A stretch of 64,000 nucleotides of DNA, taken from assembly GCF_030378165.1 (NCBI RefSeq), contig NZ_CP119766.1, forward strand, positions 2,046,001 to 2,110,000, read 5' to 3'. The notes beneath the pieces are model-generated. The model searched no databases. It was not told the DNA's origin and saw only the letters and a list, made by a program, of their open reading frames with translations. Numbering within the stretch: the first letter of the stretch is position 1; the number at the start of each line of letters is the position of its first letter. The position numbers and the translations under genes are program-made. Shown in pieces: positions 42,726 through 51,311 of this stretch. The DNA comes from Flavobacterium panacagri (GTDB lineage: Bacteria > Bacteroidota > Bacteroidia > Flavobacteriales > Flavobacteriaceae).

Positions 42726-43754
42726 ATGAGAAATTTTACCATTTATTTAATTCTTTTCTTCTTCCTTTTGGTGAGTAAAGTAATAGGACAGGAAACCTTT
42801 GAGTCAGAAACGAAAAGAATTGCCCATAAAATCGAGAAGATTACAAAAGAAGAAAAAGAAGCCTTAAAAGAAGAGATTGAAGCCGTAAACGTTCAATTAT
42901 CTGAAGGAAAAATTACGCAGGAGCAGGCTGAAAAACGTAAAAAAGAATTAGCAGAAGCAAGAGCTGTAATTATGGAAGAGAAAATTACATTGGCTCAAAA
43001 TGAATTAAACGATTTGGTTCAGAAAAAAGTAGACGGAAAAATAAAGGAAGATTCCGCTAAGGTATACATGATTCGCTGGAAATCTTATAAACATGACAAA
43101 GATTCGATTCGCGGTGAAAAAAGAACGACTTCTCAATTTGTTTTCGCAATGGGATTAAATAGTACACTTGCCGACGGAAAACTTCAAGATTCAAATTATA
43201 AATTTATTGGATCGCATTTCTACGAATGGGGTTTTACCTATAATTCAAGATTAATGAAAAATGACAACCTGCTTCATGCTAAATATGGTCTTTCTTTAAT
43301 GTACAACAATATTCGCCCAACAAATAATCGCTCTTTTGTAGTAGACGGAGATCAGACCAATTTGGTGGAAAATACTGTTGATTTGAGAGAATCTCGTTTT
43401 AGGAATGTGTATTTGGTTGCGCCGGTTCATTTGGAATTCGATTTTACTCGACCAACAGAAAAGGATGGTGCAAAATATTTTAAAACCCATAAAAGTTTCC
43501 GTTTCGGAGTTGGAGGTTATGCGGGAATTAATGTAAAATCGAAACAGATTTTAAAGTTTGAAGAGGAAGATTTGAAATATAAAACGACTATAAAAGGCGA
43601 TTACAATGTAAATAATTTTATTTACGGTCTGAGTTCGTATATCGGTTATAGGGAATTAAGTTTATATTTTAAATACGATTTAAATCCATTATTTCAGAAT
43701 AATCTAGTCAAAGAGAATAACATATCGTTGGGGCTTCGAGTAGATTTAAACTAA
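42726..43754 (+). CDS. outer-membrane beta-barrel protein with coiled coil
   Basis: A 342-residue exported protein. Signal peptide 'FTIYLILFFFLLVSKVIGQ'. Residues 25-110 form a Lys/Glu-rich coiled coil ('ITKEEKEALKEEIEAVNVQL', 'ITLAQNELNDLVQKKVDGKI'). Residues 130-342 show barrel strands ('HFYEWGFTYNSRLMKN', 'FRFGVGGYAGINVKS', 'ISLGLRVDLN'). Its 85-base gap from the anti-sigma-like gene and the terminator after it suggest it closes the ECF operon. Unknown function; a possible envelope protein controlled by the sigma factor. Confidence 0.78.
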   Translation: MRNFTIYLILFFFLLVSKVIGQETFESETKRIAHKIEKITKEEKEALKEEIEAVNVQLSEGKITQEQAEKRKKELAEARAVIMEEKITLAQNELNDLVQKKVDGKIKEDSAKVYMIRWKSYKHDKDSIRGEKRTTSQFVFAMGLNSTLADGKLQDSNYKFIGSHFYEWGFTYNSRLMKNDNLLHAKYGLSLMYNNIRPTNNRSFVVDGDQTNLVENTVDLRESRFRNVYLVAPVHLEFDFTRPTEKDGAKYFKTHKSFRFGVGGYAGINVKSKQILKFEEEDLKYKTTIKGDYNVNNFIYGLSSYIGYRELSLYFKYDLNPLFQNNLVKENNISLGLRVDLN

Positions 43755-43776
43755 AGAATTGGTCGTTTAGTTAGTG

Positions 43777-43807
43777 AAAAAAGTATCTCCTATCGAGATG
43801 CTTTTTT
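43777..43807 (+). terminator. terminator of the ECF operon
   Basis: Stem AAAAAAGTATCTC / GAGATGCTTTTTT with loop CTATC, then a T-run. It lies 23 bases past the barrel protein stop. Confidence 0.8.
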
Positions 43808-43844
43808 GTTTTAAAAAAGCATCGAAATTCCAGTAGGATTTGCG

Positions 43845-43852
43845 TATTTTTG
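43845..43852 (+). promoter_or_regulatory. TAnnTTTG promoter box for dnaG
   Basis: TATTTTTG, 31 bases upstream of the TTG start codon. Confidence 0.5.
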
Positions 43853-43883
43853 CAAGCTCTCAACTTTTAAATTTTAATACACT

Positions 43884-45956
43884 TTGATTTCACAAGCCAC
43901 CATTGATTCTGTTTTTGAAACTGCTCGAGTAGAGGAGGTTATCGGCGATTTTGTGAATTTAAAACGCGCAGGAAGTAATTTCAAAGGATTGAGTCCATTC
44001 TCAGATGAGCGCTCTCCTTCCTTTATGGTTTCGCCTGCAAAAGGAATTTGGAAGGATTTTAGTACTGGAAAAGGAGGGAATTCCGTTAAATTCTTAATGG
44101 AACATTCACAATTTACTTATCCGGAAGCCATTCGATATTTAGCCCGAAAATACAATATAGAAATCGAAGAAACCGAACAGACAGATGCAGAAAAAGCGAT
44201 GACAGATGTTCGCGAAAGTATGTATTTGGTTTCTGAATTTGCGGCTAAATATTTTCACGACGTACTCTTAAATAGTGAAGAAGGAAAAGCGATTGGATAT
44301 TCTTATTTTAAAGAAAGAGGATTTACAAACGAAACGATCAAAAAATTCAATTTAGGATATTCTCCAGAAACTTGGGATGCTTTGACGAAAGAAGCCCTAG
44401 GAAAAGGATATAAATTGGAATTCTTAGAAAGTACAGGTTTGACTATTGCCAGAGAAGACCGTCCGTTTGACCGATTTAAAGGACGCGTAATGTTCCCTAT
44501 TCAAAGTATGTCAGGGCGTGTTTTAGGTTTTGGAGGACGTATTTTAACCAATGATAAAAAAGCAGCCAAATATTTAAACTCGCCTGAAAGTGATATTTAC
44601 CATAAAAGTAAAGTGCTTTACGGAATATTTCATGCCAAGCAATCTATTGCGAAACAAAATAACTGCTATTTGGTTGAAGGTTACACCGACGTAATTCAGT
44701 TTAATCAAGCTGGAATTGAAAATGTTGTGGCTTCGTCTGGAACGGCTTTAACGCCGGATCAAATTCGTTTAGTGAATCGTTTGACCAGAAATATAACCGT
44801 TCTTTTTGATGGAGATGCGGCAGGTTTAAGAGCATCTATTCGAGGAATCGATTTGATTCTGGAAGAAGGAATGAATGTAAGAGTCTGCTCTTTTCCTGAC
44901 GGAGAAGATCCAGATAGTTTTGCCCGAAAAAATTCTCATGATGATTTAGTTTCTTATTTAGAAGAAAATAGCAAAGACTTTATACAGTTTAAAGCTTCTA
45001 TCTTGATGAATGAAGCTAAAAATGATCCCATCAAAAAAGCCGATTTGATTCGTGATATGGTAACGAGTATTTCTAAAATACCAGACCGTATCCAGCGTGA
45101 AGTTTACATTCAGGAATGTGCCCGAATTATGGATATTTCGGAGCAGGTTTTAGTAAGCACGTTAGCGCAGCTGATTCAAAAAGATCTTGCGGAAGCAAAC
45201 AAAAAGCAAAAACAAGAACAAAAACCTTTTGAAGTTCATAGAAACCAGCCTCCAAATGCAGGTACGTTTTCAGGAGGAGATCCGGATGATCCGCGAACAG
45301 GACCGCCAGAAGGTTACGATTACCCAGGAGATCCCGGATATTACCCGCAAGAACAAAATCAAAAAGTTGATATTTTATATGGTTTCGAAAGGAAAGTCAT
45401 TGAAGTTTTGCTTTTGTACGGAAGTGTAGTAGAAGATTTTGAAGATGTTTTCTTGAAAGCAGATGAAGAAGGAAATGTAAAGGAAGTTTCGGAAAAAAGA
45501 CAATATAAAGTATTCGAAAAAATATATTTAAGTCTTCAAGAAGATGAGATACAGTTGTCGAATGTTTTATTTCAAAATATTTACACCAACCTCATTGATT
45601 TTTATAATCAGAATGAGAGCTTTAGTTTAGATAAATATTTGATGCACTTGGAGCCTGAATTTGCTCAGGAAGTAACCAATATTTTAATGGAAGACGAAAG
45701 GCTGACTATTCATAATTGGGAGGGACAGAATATTTTTCCGAAACAAAAAAGTGAAACGATTGAGCAGAATGTTTCTGAGACGATATTTGCTATGCGATGG
45801 TATTTGGTGTCTGCAATTATTGCAGAATTAAAGAATTCTCTTTTAACCAACCCGCAAGAAGATAATTCAGAAATTTTGAGTATGGTTATAGATTATTCTA
45901 AATTGCTGAATAATTTTTCTAAAAAGCTTGGACGTGTTGTGGTGCCTTACCACTAA
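43884..45956 (+). CDS. dnaG: DNA primase DnaG with degenerate zinc-binding domain
   Basis: A 690-residue primase that lays RNA primers at the replication fork with DnaB. It starts with TTG at 43884; no in-frame ATG lies near. Residues about 32-80 align with the CHC2 zinc ribbon ('NFKGLSPFSDERSPSFMVSP', then 'WKDFSTGKGGNSVKF'). The ligand positions read Ser, Ser/Asp and Thr/Gly instead of Cys/His, so zinc is probably not bound. The TOPRIM catalytic core follows: 'YLVEGYTDVIQFNQAGIENVVASSGTAL' near residue 264 and 'VLFDGDAAGLRASIRGIDLIL' near residue 310, with the Glu and Asp residues in place. A Pro/Gly-rich linker (450-490) precedes the C-terminal helicase-binding part. It is a single gene with a terminator downstream. 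Confidence 0.94.
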   Translation: MISQATIDSVFETARVEEVIGDFVNLKRAGSNFKGLSPFSDERSPSFMVSPAKGIWKDFSTGKGGNSVKFLMEHSQFTYPEAIRYLARKYNIEIEETEQTDAEKAMTDVRESMYLVSEFAAKYFHDVLLNSEEGKAIGYSYFKERGFTNETIKKFNLGYSPETWDALTKEALGKGYKLEFLESTGLTIAREDRPFDRFKGRVMFPIQSMSGRVLGFGGRILTNDKKAAKYLNSPESDIYHKSKVLYGIFHAKQSIAKQNNCYLVEGYTDVIQFNQAGIENVVASSGTALTPDQIRLVNRLTRNITVLFDGDAAGLRASIRGIDLILEEGMNVRVCSFPDGEDPDSFARKNSHDDLVSYLEENSKDFIQFKASILMNEAKNDPIKKADLIRDMVTSISKIPDRIQREVYIQECARIMDISEQVLVSTLAQLIQKDLAEANKKQKQEQKPFEVHRNQPPNAGTFSGGDPDDPRTGPPEGYDYPGDPGYYPQEQNQKVDILYGFERKVIEVLLLYGSVVEDFEDVFLKADEEGNVKEVSEKRQYKVFEKIYLSLQEDEIQLSNVLFQNIYTNLIDFYNQNESFSLDKYLMHLEPEFAQEVTNILMEDERLTIHNWEGQNIFPKQKSETIEQNVSETIFAMRWYLVSAIIAELKNSLLTNPQEDNSEILSMVIDYSKLLNNFSKKLGRVVVPYH

Positions 45957-45961
45957 AAAGG

Positions 45962-46004
45962 AAAAAACTCTATCTTTTTGAGGGATCAAAATAGATAGAG
46001 TTTT
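45962..46004. terminator. bidirectional terminator between dnaG and the response regulator
   Basis: Stem AAAACTCTATCT / AGATAGAGTTTT with a large loop; A and T runs on both ends. Confidence 0.75.
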
Positions 46005-46048
46005 ATAAATGTTTGAAAAAACTTAAAACTAAGCTTTTCGATTTAAAT

Positions 46049-46678
46049 TTAGATAATTTCTAAAGTCTTAGCTTTATTTACTAAGTCAACTAAATTAGTA
46101 ACATTTAATTTAGTCAATAATCTTAGTTTGTAAGTACTGATCGTTTTTTCGTTCAGATTTAAGATTTTAGAGATTTCATTGTTTTTCTTTCCATCACTTA
46201 AGTAACGTAAAACTTCAATCTCGCGATTAGAAAGTTTTCTGTACAGACGCTCGCTTTTGCTTTGTTTCGCAATAAGGGCCATGTTTTTGCGTACTGTTTC
46301 GTTGATGATGATTTTTCCTTCTTGTACTTTAATAATAGAATGTCCTAGAGTTTCTAGTTTTTCTGTTTTGTGTACATACCCGGAAACTCCTGCTTTAATT
46401 GCGTTTGGAGCGTACATTTGCTCAGCAAGATCACTGAAAATAACAATTTTTGTTTTTGGGAAATTTTTCAAAATCGATTTGATTTCGAAGATACTAGAAA
46501 GACCTTCTAGTTCTAAATCTAAGATTAGAATGTCGATTTCCTTCGTTTGAAGGATATCTCTAACCATTGAAAAATTGCCTACGTTGGCAACAATTGAAAT
46601 TTGATCGTGGTCTTTGAAATAAGACTTAACGCCAAAGTGCGTCACAGGATGATTGTCTGCTAGACATACTTTAATCAT
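46049..46678 (-). CDS. LuxR/NarL-family response regulator
   Basis: A 209-residue two-domain response regulator. The receiver domain has 'KVCLADNHPVTHFGVKSYF' at the start, phospho-acceptor Asp54 in 'DILILDLELEGL', and 'VIFSDL' and 'GVSGYVHKTE' (Lys switch) further on. The C-terminal LuxR HTH is 'LSNREIEVLRYLSDGKKNNEISKILNLNEKTISTYKLRLLTKL' at about 147-192. No kinase gene is next to it, so its partner is elsewhere. The gene is single and lies between dnaG and nadE. Confidence 0.93.
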   Translation of the reverse strand: MIKVCLADNHPVTHFGVKSYFKDHDQISIVANVGNFSMVRDILQTKEIDILILDLELEGLSSIFEIKSILKNFPKTKIVIFSDLAEQMYAPNAIKAGVSGYVHKTEKLETLGHSIIKVQEGKIIINETVRKNMALIAKQSKSERLYRKLSNREIEVLRYLSDGKKNNEISKILNLNEKTISTYKLRLLTKLNVTNLVDLVNKAKTLEII

Positions 46679-46771
46679 AATTTTTACCTTTTTTAGAATT
46701 GTTCATGTTTTTGGAACTGTAAAATTAATAAATAAATTCTGTAGTTTATAGCTGACAAATGTTAAAAAAAA

Positions 46772-47578
46772 TTATTTTAACGTTTTTGGTATAATGCAGA
46801 CTGGAATTGGATCCATTTTATGCTTGTTATTGGTGTTTAATCTTTTATAGATTTCAAAGACAGATTTTTCTCTCCCATCAAAGTCAGCTACCGTATTTCC
46901 TGACTCTGCGGCTAACATTGCCCATTCTAATTCATCGTAACTTGCTCCCAATTGGTCTTCATCGGTGCGGTTATCTCCAAATAAGCCATCTGTAGGTGCT
47001 GCTGTTAAAATGGATTGCGGAATTTCTAAAAATTCTCCTAAAGCATATACGTCAGATTTCATTAAATCGGCAATTGGACTTAAATCGACACCTCCATCTC
47101 CATATTTAGTATAAAAACCTACGCCAAAATCTTCTACTTTATTTCCTGTTCCAGCGACCAATAAACCATGAAGACCTGCTAAATAGTATAAAGAAGTCAT
47201 TCTTAGACGTGCTCTTGTGTTGGCTAGCGCTAAACTTACTTTTGCCTCCTCATCTGTTTTTGGAACGGCACTTTTAAAAGATTCAAAAACCGCAGTTAAA
47301 TCCGTTTGTACTTCAGAAACATTTGGGAAACGTTTTTTTAGTTGTTCAATATGTTCTTTTGCTCTGTTTACTTGGCTTTCTGCCTGATGAATTGGCATTT
47401 CTACACACAAAACTTTCAGTCCAGTCTGTGCGCATAAAGTTGAGGTTACAGCAGAATCTACACCTCCCGAGATTCCAATTACAAAACCGTTTACTTTCGC
47501 ATTAGCAGCATAATCTTTTAGCCACTCTACAATATGCGTATTTACTTTTTCTGTCTGAATTGTGCTTTTTTTAGCCAT
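46772..47578 (-). CDS. nadE: ammonia-dependent NAD+ synthetase
   Basis: A 268-residue NAD synthetase that converts nicotinic acid adenine dinucleotide to NAD+ with ATP and ammonia. The ATP-pyrophosphatase P-loop SGGVDS lies at residues 37-42 ('GFVIGISGGVDSAVTSTL'). 'NTRARLRMTSLYYLAG' and 'GTGNKVEDFGVGFYTKYGDGGVDLSPIADLMKSDVYALG' are the family blocks. It lacks an N-terminal nitrilase (glutaminase) domain, so ammonia is the donor. It is divergent from gldB, as known from F. johnsoniae. Confidence 0.95.
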   Translation of the reverse strand: MAKKSTIQTEKVNTHIVEWLKDYAANAKVNGFVIGISGGVDSAVTSTLCAQTGLKVLCVEMPIHQAESQVNRAKEHIEQLKKRFPNVSEVQTDLTAVFESFKSAVPKTDEEAKVSLALANTRARLRMTSLYYLAGLHGLLVAGTGNKVEDFGVGFYTKYGDGGVDLSPIADLMKSDVYALGEFLEIPQSILTAAPTDGLFGDNRTDEDQLGASYDELEWAMLAAESGNTVADFDGREKSVFEIYKRLNTNNKHKMDPIPVCIIPKTLK

Positions 47579-47607
47579 AATAGTTTAAGTTTTAAAGTAC
47601 AGGGATG

Positions 47608-47615
47608 TATATTTG
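47608..47615 (+). promoter_or_regulatory. TAnnTTTG promoter box for gldBC
   Basis: TATATTTG on the plus strand, 63 bases before the gldB ATG, within the nadE-gldB divergent gap. Confidence 0.5.
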
Positions 47616-47678
47616 CAGAATTATTTTTAAGTCTATAGTCGCTTAAAATTCTGGTAACACAAATCTAATTAAAATAAA

Positions 47679-48638
47679 ATGAAATTATATCGCTTTGCAG
47701 TGGTTCTATGCCTGTTTTTTTTGTCTTGCGACCAAAAATCTAAGGTTGAAAAAGAAGTAGAAGAAATTCCTGTAGATGTTAAGGTGGAACGTTTTGATAA
47801 GGTGTTTTTTGAAACCAAACCTGAAGATCTGGCAAAGATTAAAAAACAATATCCTTTTTTCTTTCCGGCAGGGAATGATGATAATGTTTGGCTGCAAAAA
47901 ATGCAAGAACCAATTTGGAGGGAAGTGTATGATGAAGTGCAAAAAAAGTACGGTAACTTTGAACCTGTAAGAGAGGAATTCAATGCTCTTTTTCAGCACG
48001 TAAAATATTATTTTCCAAAAACTAAAATTCCAAAAGTGATTACCGTTATTGGAGAAATGGATTATAACGCTAAGGCAATTTATGCAGACAGCCTAGTAGT
48101 TGTAGCTTTGGAATTGTATTTGGGAAAAGAGCATAAGTTTTATGAGTTCCCGAATTATTTAAAACAGAATTTTGAAGAAAAACAGATTATGCCAGATGTG
48201 GTTTCTAGTTTTTCTTACCGAAACATTTTAAATTCAGTAGACAAAAGTTTGGTTTCGCAAATGATTTTTGAAGGAAAACAGCTTTATGCGAAAGATTTGC
48301 TTCTACCAAATTATACCGATGCAGAAAAAATGGGATACACACCAGAACAAATTAAATGGTGCGAAGAAAATGAAGCCTACATGTGGCGATATTTTATAGA
48401 AAATGAAATGCTTTACAGTGATGATCAGAAACTGACATCAAGATTTATAGCTCCTGCGCCTTTTTCTAAATTCTTTTTAGAAATTGATAATGATTCTCCT
48501 GGCCGTGTTGGTGCATGGATTGGATGGCAGATGGTGCGTTCTTATATGAAAAACAATAGTGATGTTTCTTTGGCAGAGTTATTTAAAATCGAGCCGAAAG
48601 AAATCTTCGAAAAATCAAAATATAAACCTAAGAAATAA
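47679..48638 (+). CDS. gldB: gliding motility lipoprotein GldB
   Basis: A 319-residue lipoprotein; the lipobox 'CLFFLSC-DQKS' puts the lipidated Cys at about residue 17. The whole sequence matches GldB as I know it from F. johnsoniae ('VKVERFDKVFFETKPEDLAKIKKQYPFFF', 'CEENEAYMWRYFIENEMLYSDD', 'DSPGRVGAWIGWQMVRSYM'), a protein essential for gliding motility and for T9SS function. It has a DUF2268-like zincin fold according to family assignment, without a clear HExxH. It is directly followed by gldC with a one-base overlap (TAATG). Confidence 0.95.
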   Translation: MKLYRFAVVLCLFFLSCDQKSKVEKEVEEIPVDVKVERFDKVFFETKPEDLAKIKKQYPFFFPAGNDDNVWLQKMQEPIWREVYDEVQKKYGNFEPVREEFNALFQHVKYYFPKTKIPKVITVIGEMDYNAKAIYADSLVVVALELYLGKEHKFYEFPNYLKQNFEEKQIMPDVVSSFSYRNILNSVDKSLVSQMIFEGKQLYAKDLLLPNYTDAEKMGYTPEQIKWCEENEAYMWRYFIENEMLYSDDQKLTSRFIAPAPFSKFFLEIDNDSPGRVGAWIGWQMVRSYMKNNSDVSLAELFKIEPKEIFEKSKYKPKK

Positions 48639-48973
48639 TGGCAAATATAAACTCAGAGATTAAATTCAATATAGAATTAGACGAAAACCGTGTTCCAGAA
48701 AAATTAACTTGGAGCGCACAAGATGGAGGTGTAAAAGCTGAAGAAGCAAAAGCAATTATGCTGTCAATCTGGGACAGCAAAGCAAAAGAAACGATGCGTA
48801 TCGATTTATGGACAAAAGATATGCCGGTAGACGAAATGAAGATTTTCTTTCATCAGACTTTAGTAGCGATGTCAGATACTTTTAAACGTGCAACAGACGA
48901 CGAAAAAATGTCTGACACTATGAAAGATTTCTGTGATTACTTTGCAGAGAAACTGGAATTAACAAAACAGTAA
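48638..48973 (+). CDS. gldC: gliding motility protein GldC
   Basis: A 111-residue soluble protein without signal peptide. It matches GldC ('INSEIKFNIELDENRVPEKLTWSAQDGG', 'MLSIWDSKAKETMRIDLWTKDMPVDEMKIFFHQ'). GldC is not essential but improves gliding in F. johnsoniae (established knowledge). The ATG lies within the gldB stop, so translation is coupled. A strong terminator follows. Confidence 0.94.
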   Translation: MANINSEIKFNIELDENRVPEKLTWSAQDGGVKAEEAKAIMLSIWDSKAKETMRIDLWTKDMPVDEMKIFFHQTLVAMSDTFKRATDDEKMSDTMKDFCDYFAEKLELTKQ

Positions 48974-48995
48974 GCAAACAAAAAAAATCAAATTT

Positions 48996-49041
48996 AAAAA
49001 TCCAAATTCCAAACTTTAAAGCTGGAATTTGGATTTTTTTT
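48996..49041 (+). terminator. gldBC terminator
   Basis: Stem AAAAATCCAAATTCCA / TGGAATTTGGATTTTT with further T residues. Confidence 0.8.
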
Positions 49042-49186
49042 ATTGTTTATTTTGGTAATAATCAGGTCAGAATTTTCAGTTTTTTATTTGATATGAGAAC
49101 TTAATTAAGGTATTTGAACAGATTTAATTTTAAATTTTAGAAAGGATTTATTTAATAAGTTATTTTCGTGAAGTAAATTTTATAGT

Positions 49187-49822
49187 ATGTTATTTCCTTT
49201 TCTTGTAAGTCTTGTCGGGTTGTTTTTTTTATTGATAAATGCAGTTTCTTTTTATAAGACACGAAAAAACAAAGATGCTCATTATTATATACTAATGGTA
49301 TATTTGATTTGCTTATTTATAAATGAATTGTTGTGTAATATTATTGGATTTTATGCTCCTGGATCTAATTTTTTCCTCTCGCACTATTATTTTATTTTTC
49401 AATTTATTTTCTTAAGCATATTTTTCCGAGGGTTGTTTTCTAATCGGATTTTGAAAAAAGCAATACTTTTTGTTTTAGCACTGGTTTTGTCTTTATTGGC
49501 AATACAATATTATAGGACACCTGTTCTTTATTGGGAATTTAATTTGTTTGAAATTGGGACTACTTCAGTAGTGTTGGTTCTGTATGCCATAATTTATTTG
49601 ATTCAGAATTTCAAAAATTTTAAGGCTGATTATTTGTATTTTACCAATGGGTTGATAATTTACTTAGTCAGTAGTTCGACCATTTTTTTAAGCGGTAATA
49701 CAGATTCGGTAATTTTTACAGAGCCTTTTTTACTTGATTTCTGGTTTTTTAATTCTCTGTTTTACATTTTATATCAGTTCTTGATATTTAAAGAATGGAA
49801 AGCTTTAAATAAAAGATTATGA
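49187..49822 (+). CDS. multi-pass membrane protein, unknown
   Basis: A 211-residue inner-membrane protein with about six or seven hydrophobic helices ('FLVSLVGLFFLLINAVSF', 'YILMVYLICLFINELLCNII', 'YYFIFQFIFLSIFFRGLF', 'AILFVLALVLSLLAIQ', 'SVVLVLYAIIYLIQN' and two more). The layout resembles the 7TM sensor region that precedes a histidine kinase, but there is no kinase or other soluble domain. I do not recognise a family with certainty. Codon use is AT-rich, as in its neighbours. Confidence 0.7.
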   Translation: MLFPFLVSLVGLFFLLINAVSFYKTRKNKDAHYYILMVYLICLFINELLCNIIGFYAPGSNFFLSHYYFIFQFIFLSIFFRGLFSNRILKKAILFVLALVLSLLAIQYYRTPVLYWEFNLFEIGTTSVVLVLYAIIYLIQNFKNFKADYLYFTNGLIIYLVSSSTIFLSGNTDSVIFTEPFLLDFWFFNSLFYILYQFLIFKEWKALNKRL

Positions 49823-49878
49823 TAAATAAAAATCCAAATTCTATATTTAGATTTTATTTATTGAATATTTTTAAAATG

Positions 49879-50514
49879 CTATTTTACAGATCTTTTGTTT
49901 AAATCTTTAAAAATACGTTTTAAAGCGCCAGTCATTAAGGCATTTGAGTTTTTGTAAAGCGTTACATTGTCTATGAGTTTACTCGATTTTTCAGTTTCCC
50001 ACATTGATTTTGTGTTGCCTTTATTGGTTATCCCTACAACTTTTTGAGAATAGATTATTTGCTGTAAATTCAAATCGTATATTTCCAAAGTTACCGAGGC
50101 TTCGTTTTTCTCTGAACCATATTCGGTTTGATAAAGTTCAATAGAAGATAAATCGCTTCTGTCTTTTTTAGTCGAAATGTTGATGAAGAAATCAAAACCT
50201 GTTCCGTCTTTTAACTCTTTTAATTTTATGCTGTTAGGATTTAAAGGAATTTTTCGAGGTATAAGTAATCCTTTTGCATCATGAATATAAGTTACTCGAT
50301 CGCCTACACTTTTTTTGAAGAATTTTAAGGATTCCTCAGTCAATTTTTCTTTTGAGTTTTTTGGGCAGTCTAATTCATTTAAAAGCCATTTTCCAGAAGA
50401 AAAATCAACTCCGGTTCTTTGTCCAGTTGTGAACATATAATGCGAAGATTGGCAAGAAGAGAATAATAAGAAGGAAGTGCAAAAAGCAAAACAAATTGAT
50501 TTTAAGTTGTTCAT
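49879..50514 (-). CDS. lipoprotein of unknown function
   Basis: A 211-residue lipoprotein. Signal peptide with lipobox 'FCTSFLLFSSC-QSSH', lipidated Cys near residue 20. The mature part is mixed alpha/beta ('FFINISTKKDRSDLSSIELY', 'ASVTLEIYDLNLQQIIYSQKVVG', 'LMTGALKRIFKDL'). I do not recognise the family; it resembles Bacteroidetes lipoproteins with a TolB-N-like fold, but this is only an impression. Single gene between the membrane protein and engB. Confidence 0.7.
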   Translation of the reverse strand: MNNLKSICFAFCTSFLLFSSCQSSHYMFTTGQRTGVDFSSGKWLLNELDCPKNSKEKLTEESLKFFKKSVGDRVTYIHDAKGLLIPRKIPLNPNSIKLKELKDGTGFDFFINISTKKDRSDLSSIELYQTEYGSEKNEASVTLEIYDLNLQQIIYSQKVVGITNKGNTKSMWETEKSSKLIDNVTLYKNSNALMTGALKRIFKDLNKRSVK

Positions 50515-50576
50515 TGGTTAGATTTGATTGGAGTCAAATATAACTTAAAAAACAATTCTTTAAGATTTTTCTCTAA

Positions 50577-50608
50577 AATAAAAATTCCAATCAGTACGAT
50601 TGGAATTT
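50577..50608 (-). terminator. engB terminator
   Basis: On the minus strand, stem AAATTCCAATC / GATTGGAATTT with a five-base loop, followed by TTATTTTA. It lies 28 bases past the engB stop. Confidence 0.7.
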
Positions 50609-50635
50609 AGAAATTTTATGTTTGGAATTATTCTC

Positions 50636-51268
50636 TTAATTCGAATTTAAAAAACCACTGTTGTTTTTAAAAACCTCTTGATTTACTTCATCAATATAAG
50701 ATAAAAGGTCTTCTTTTCCAATTGATTCGGTAGATGAGGTTACAAAATATTGTGGCATTTCGGCCCAATTGTTTGCAAACATTTGTTTTTTATAAGCCGC
50801 AATATGAGAGTCAATTTTTGTTTTACTGATTTTATCTGCTTTAGTAAAAATAATACAGAACGGAATCTCACTTTCGCCCATATACGACATAAATTCAATG
50901 TCTATTTTTTGAGCTTCGTGGCGAATGTCAATTAAAACAAAAGCACATACTAACTGTTCCCTGTTTTCAAAATAATCTGTAATAAATTGCTGGAAAATTG
51001 ATTTTGTTTTCTTTGAAACTTTAGCATAACCGTAGCCAGGCAAATCGACCAAAAACCAATTATTATTGATTTTAAAGTGATTTATTAATTGTGTTTTTCC
51101 TGGTTTTCCAGATGTTTTAGCTAAGTTTTTATTGTTGGTAAGCATGTTTATTAACGATGACTTACCTACGTTTGATCTTCCTATAAAAGCATATTCCGGC
51201 AAAAAATCCTTTGGACATTTTGAGGCATCAGAATTGCTGACAATAAATTCGGCGGTGTTAATTTTCAT
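50636..51268 (-). CDS. engB: ribosome-biogenesis GTPase YsxC/EngB
   Basis: A 210-residue TRAFAC GTPase needed for assembly of the large ribosomal subunit. G1 is 'GRSNVGKSSLI' at residues 30-40, G2 'GKTQ' at about 57-60, G3 'DLPGYG' at 75-80, G4 'TKAD' at about 140, and G5 'SS' near 172. The length is typical. The gene lies just upstream of the alpha/beta hydrolase stop with a 43-base gap on the same strand, so they are likely in one transcript, as is common near the division cluster. Confidence 0.95.
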   Translation of the reverse strand: MKINTAEFIVSNSDASKCPKDFLPEYAFIGRSNVGKSSLINMLTNNKNLAKTSGKPGKTQLINHFKINNNWFLVDLPGYGYAKVSKKTKSIFQQFITDYFENREQLVCAFVLIDIRHEAQKIDIEFMSYMGESEIPFCIIFTKADKISKTKIDSHIAAYKKQMFANNWAEMPQYFVTSSTESIGKEDLLSYIDEVNQEVFKNNSGFLNSN

Positions 51269-51311
51269 GTTTCTTCGTTTTAAAACCTCCTAAAAAGTAA
51301 ATAGTAATGGC

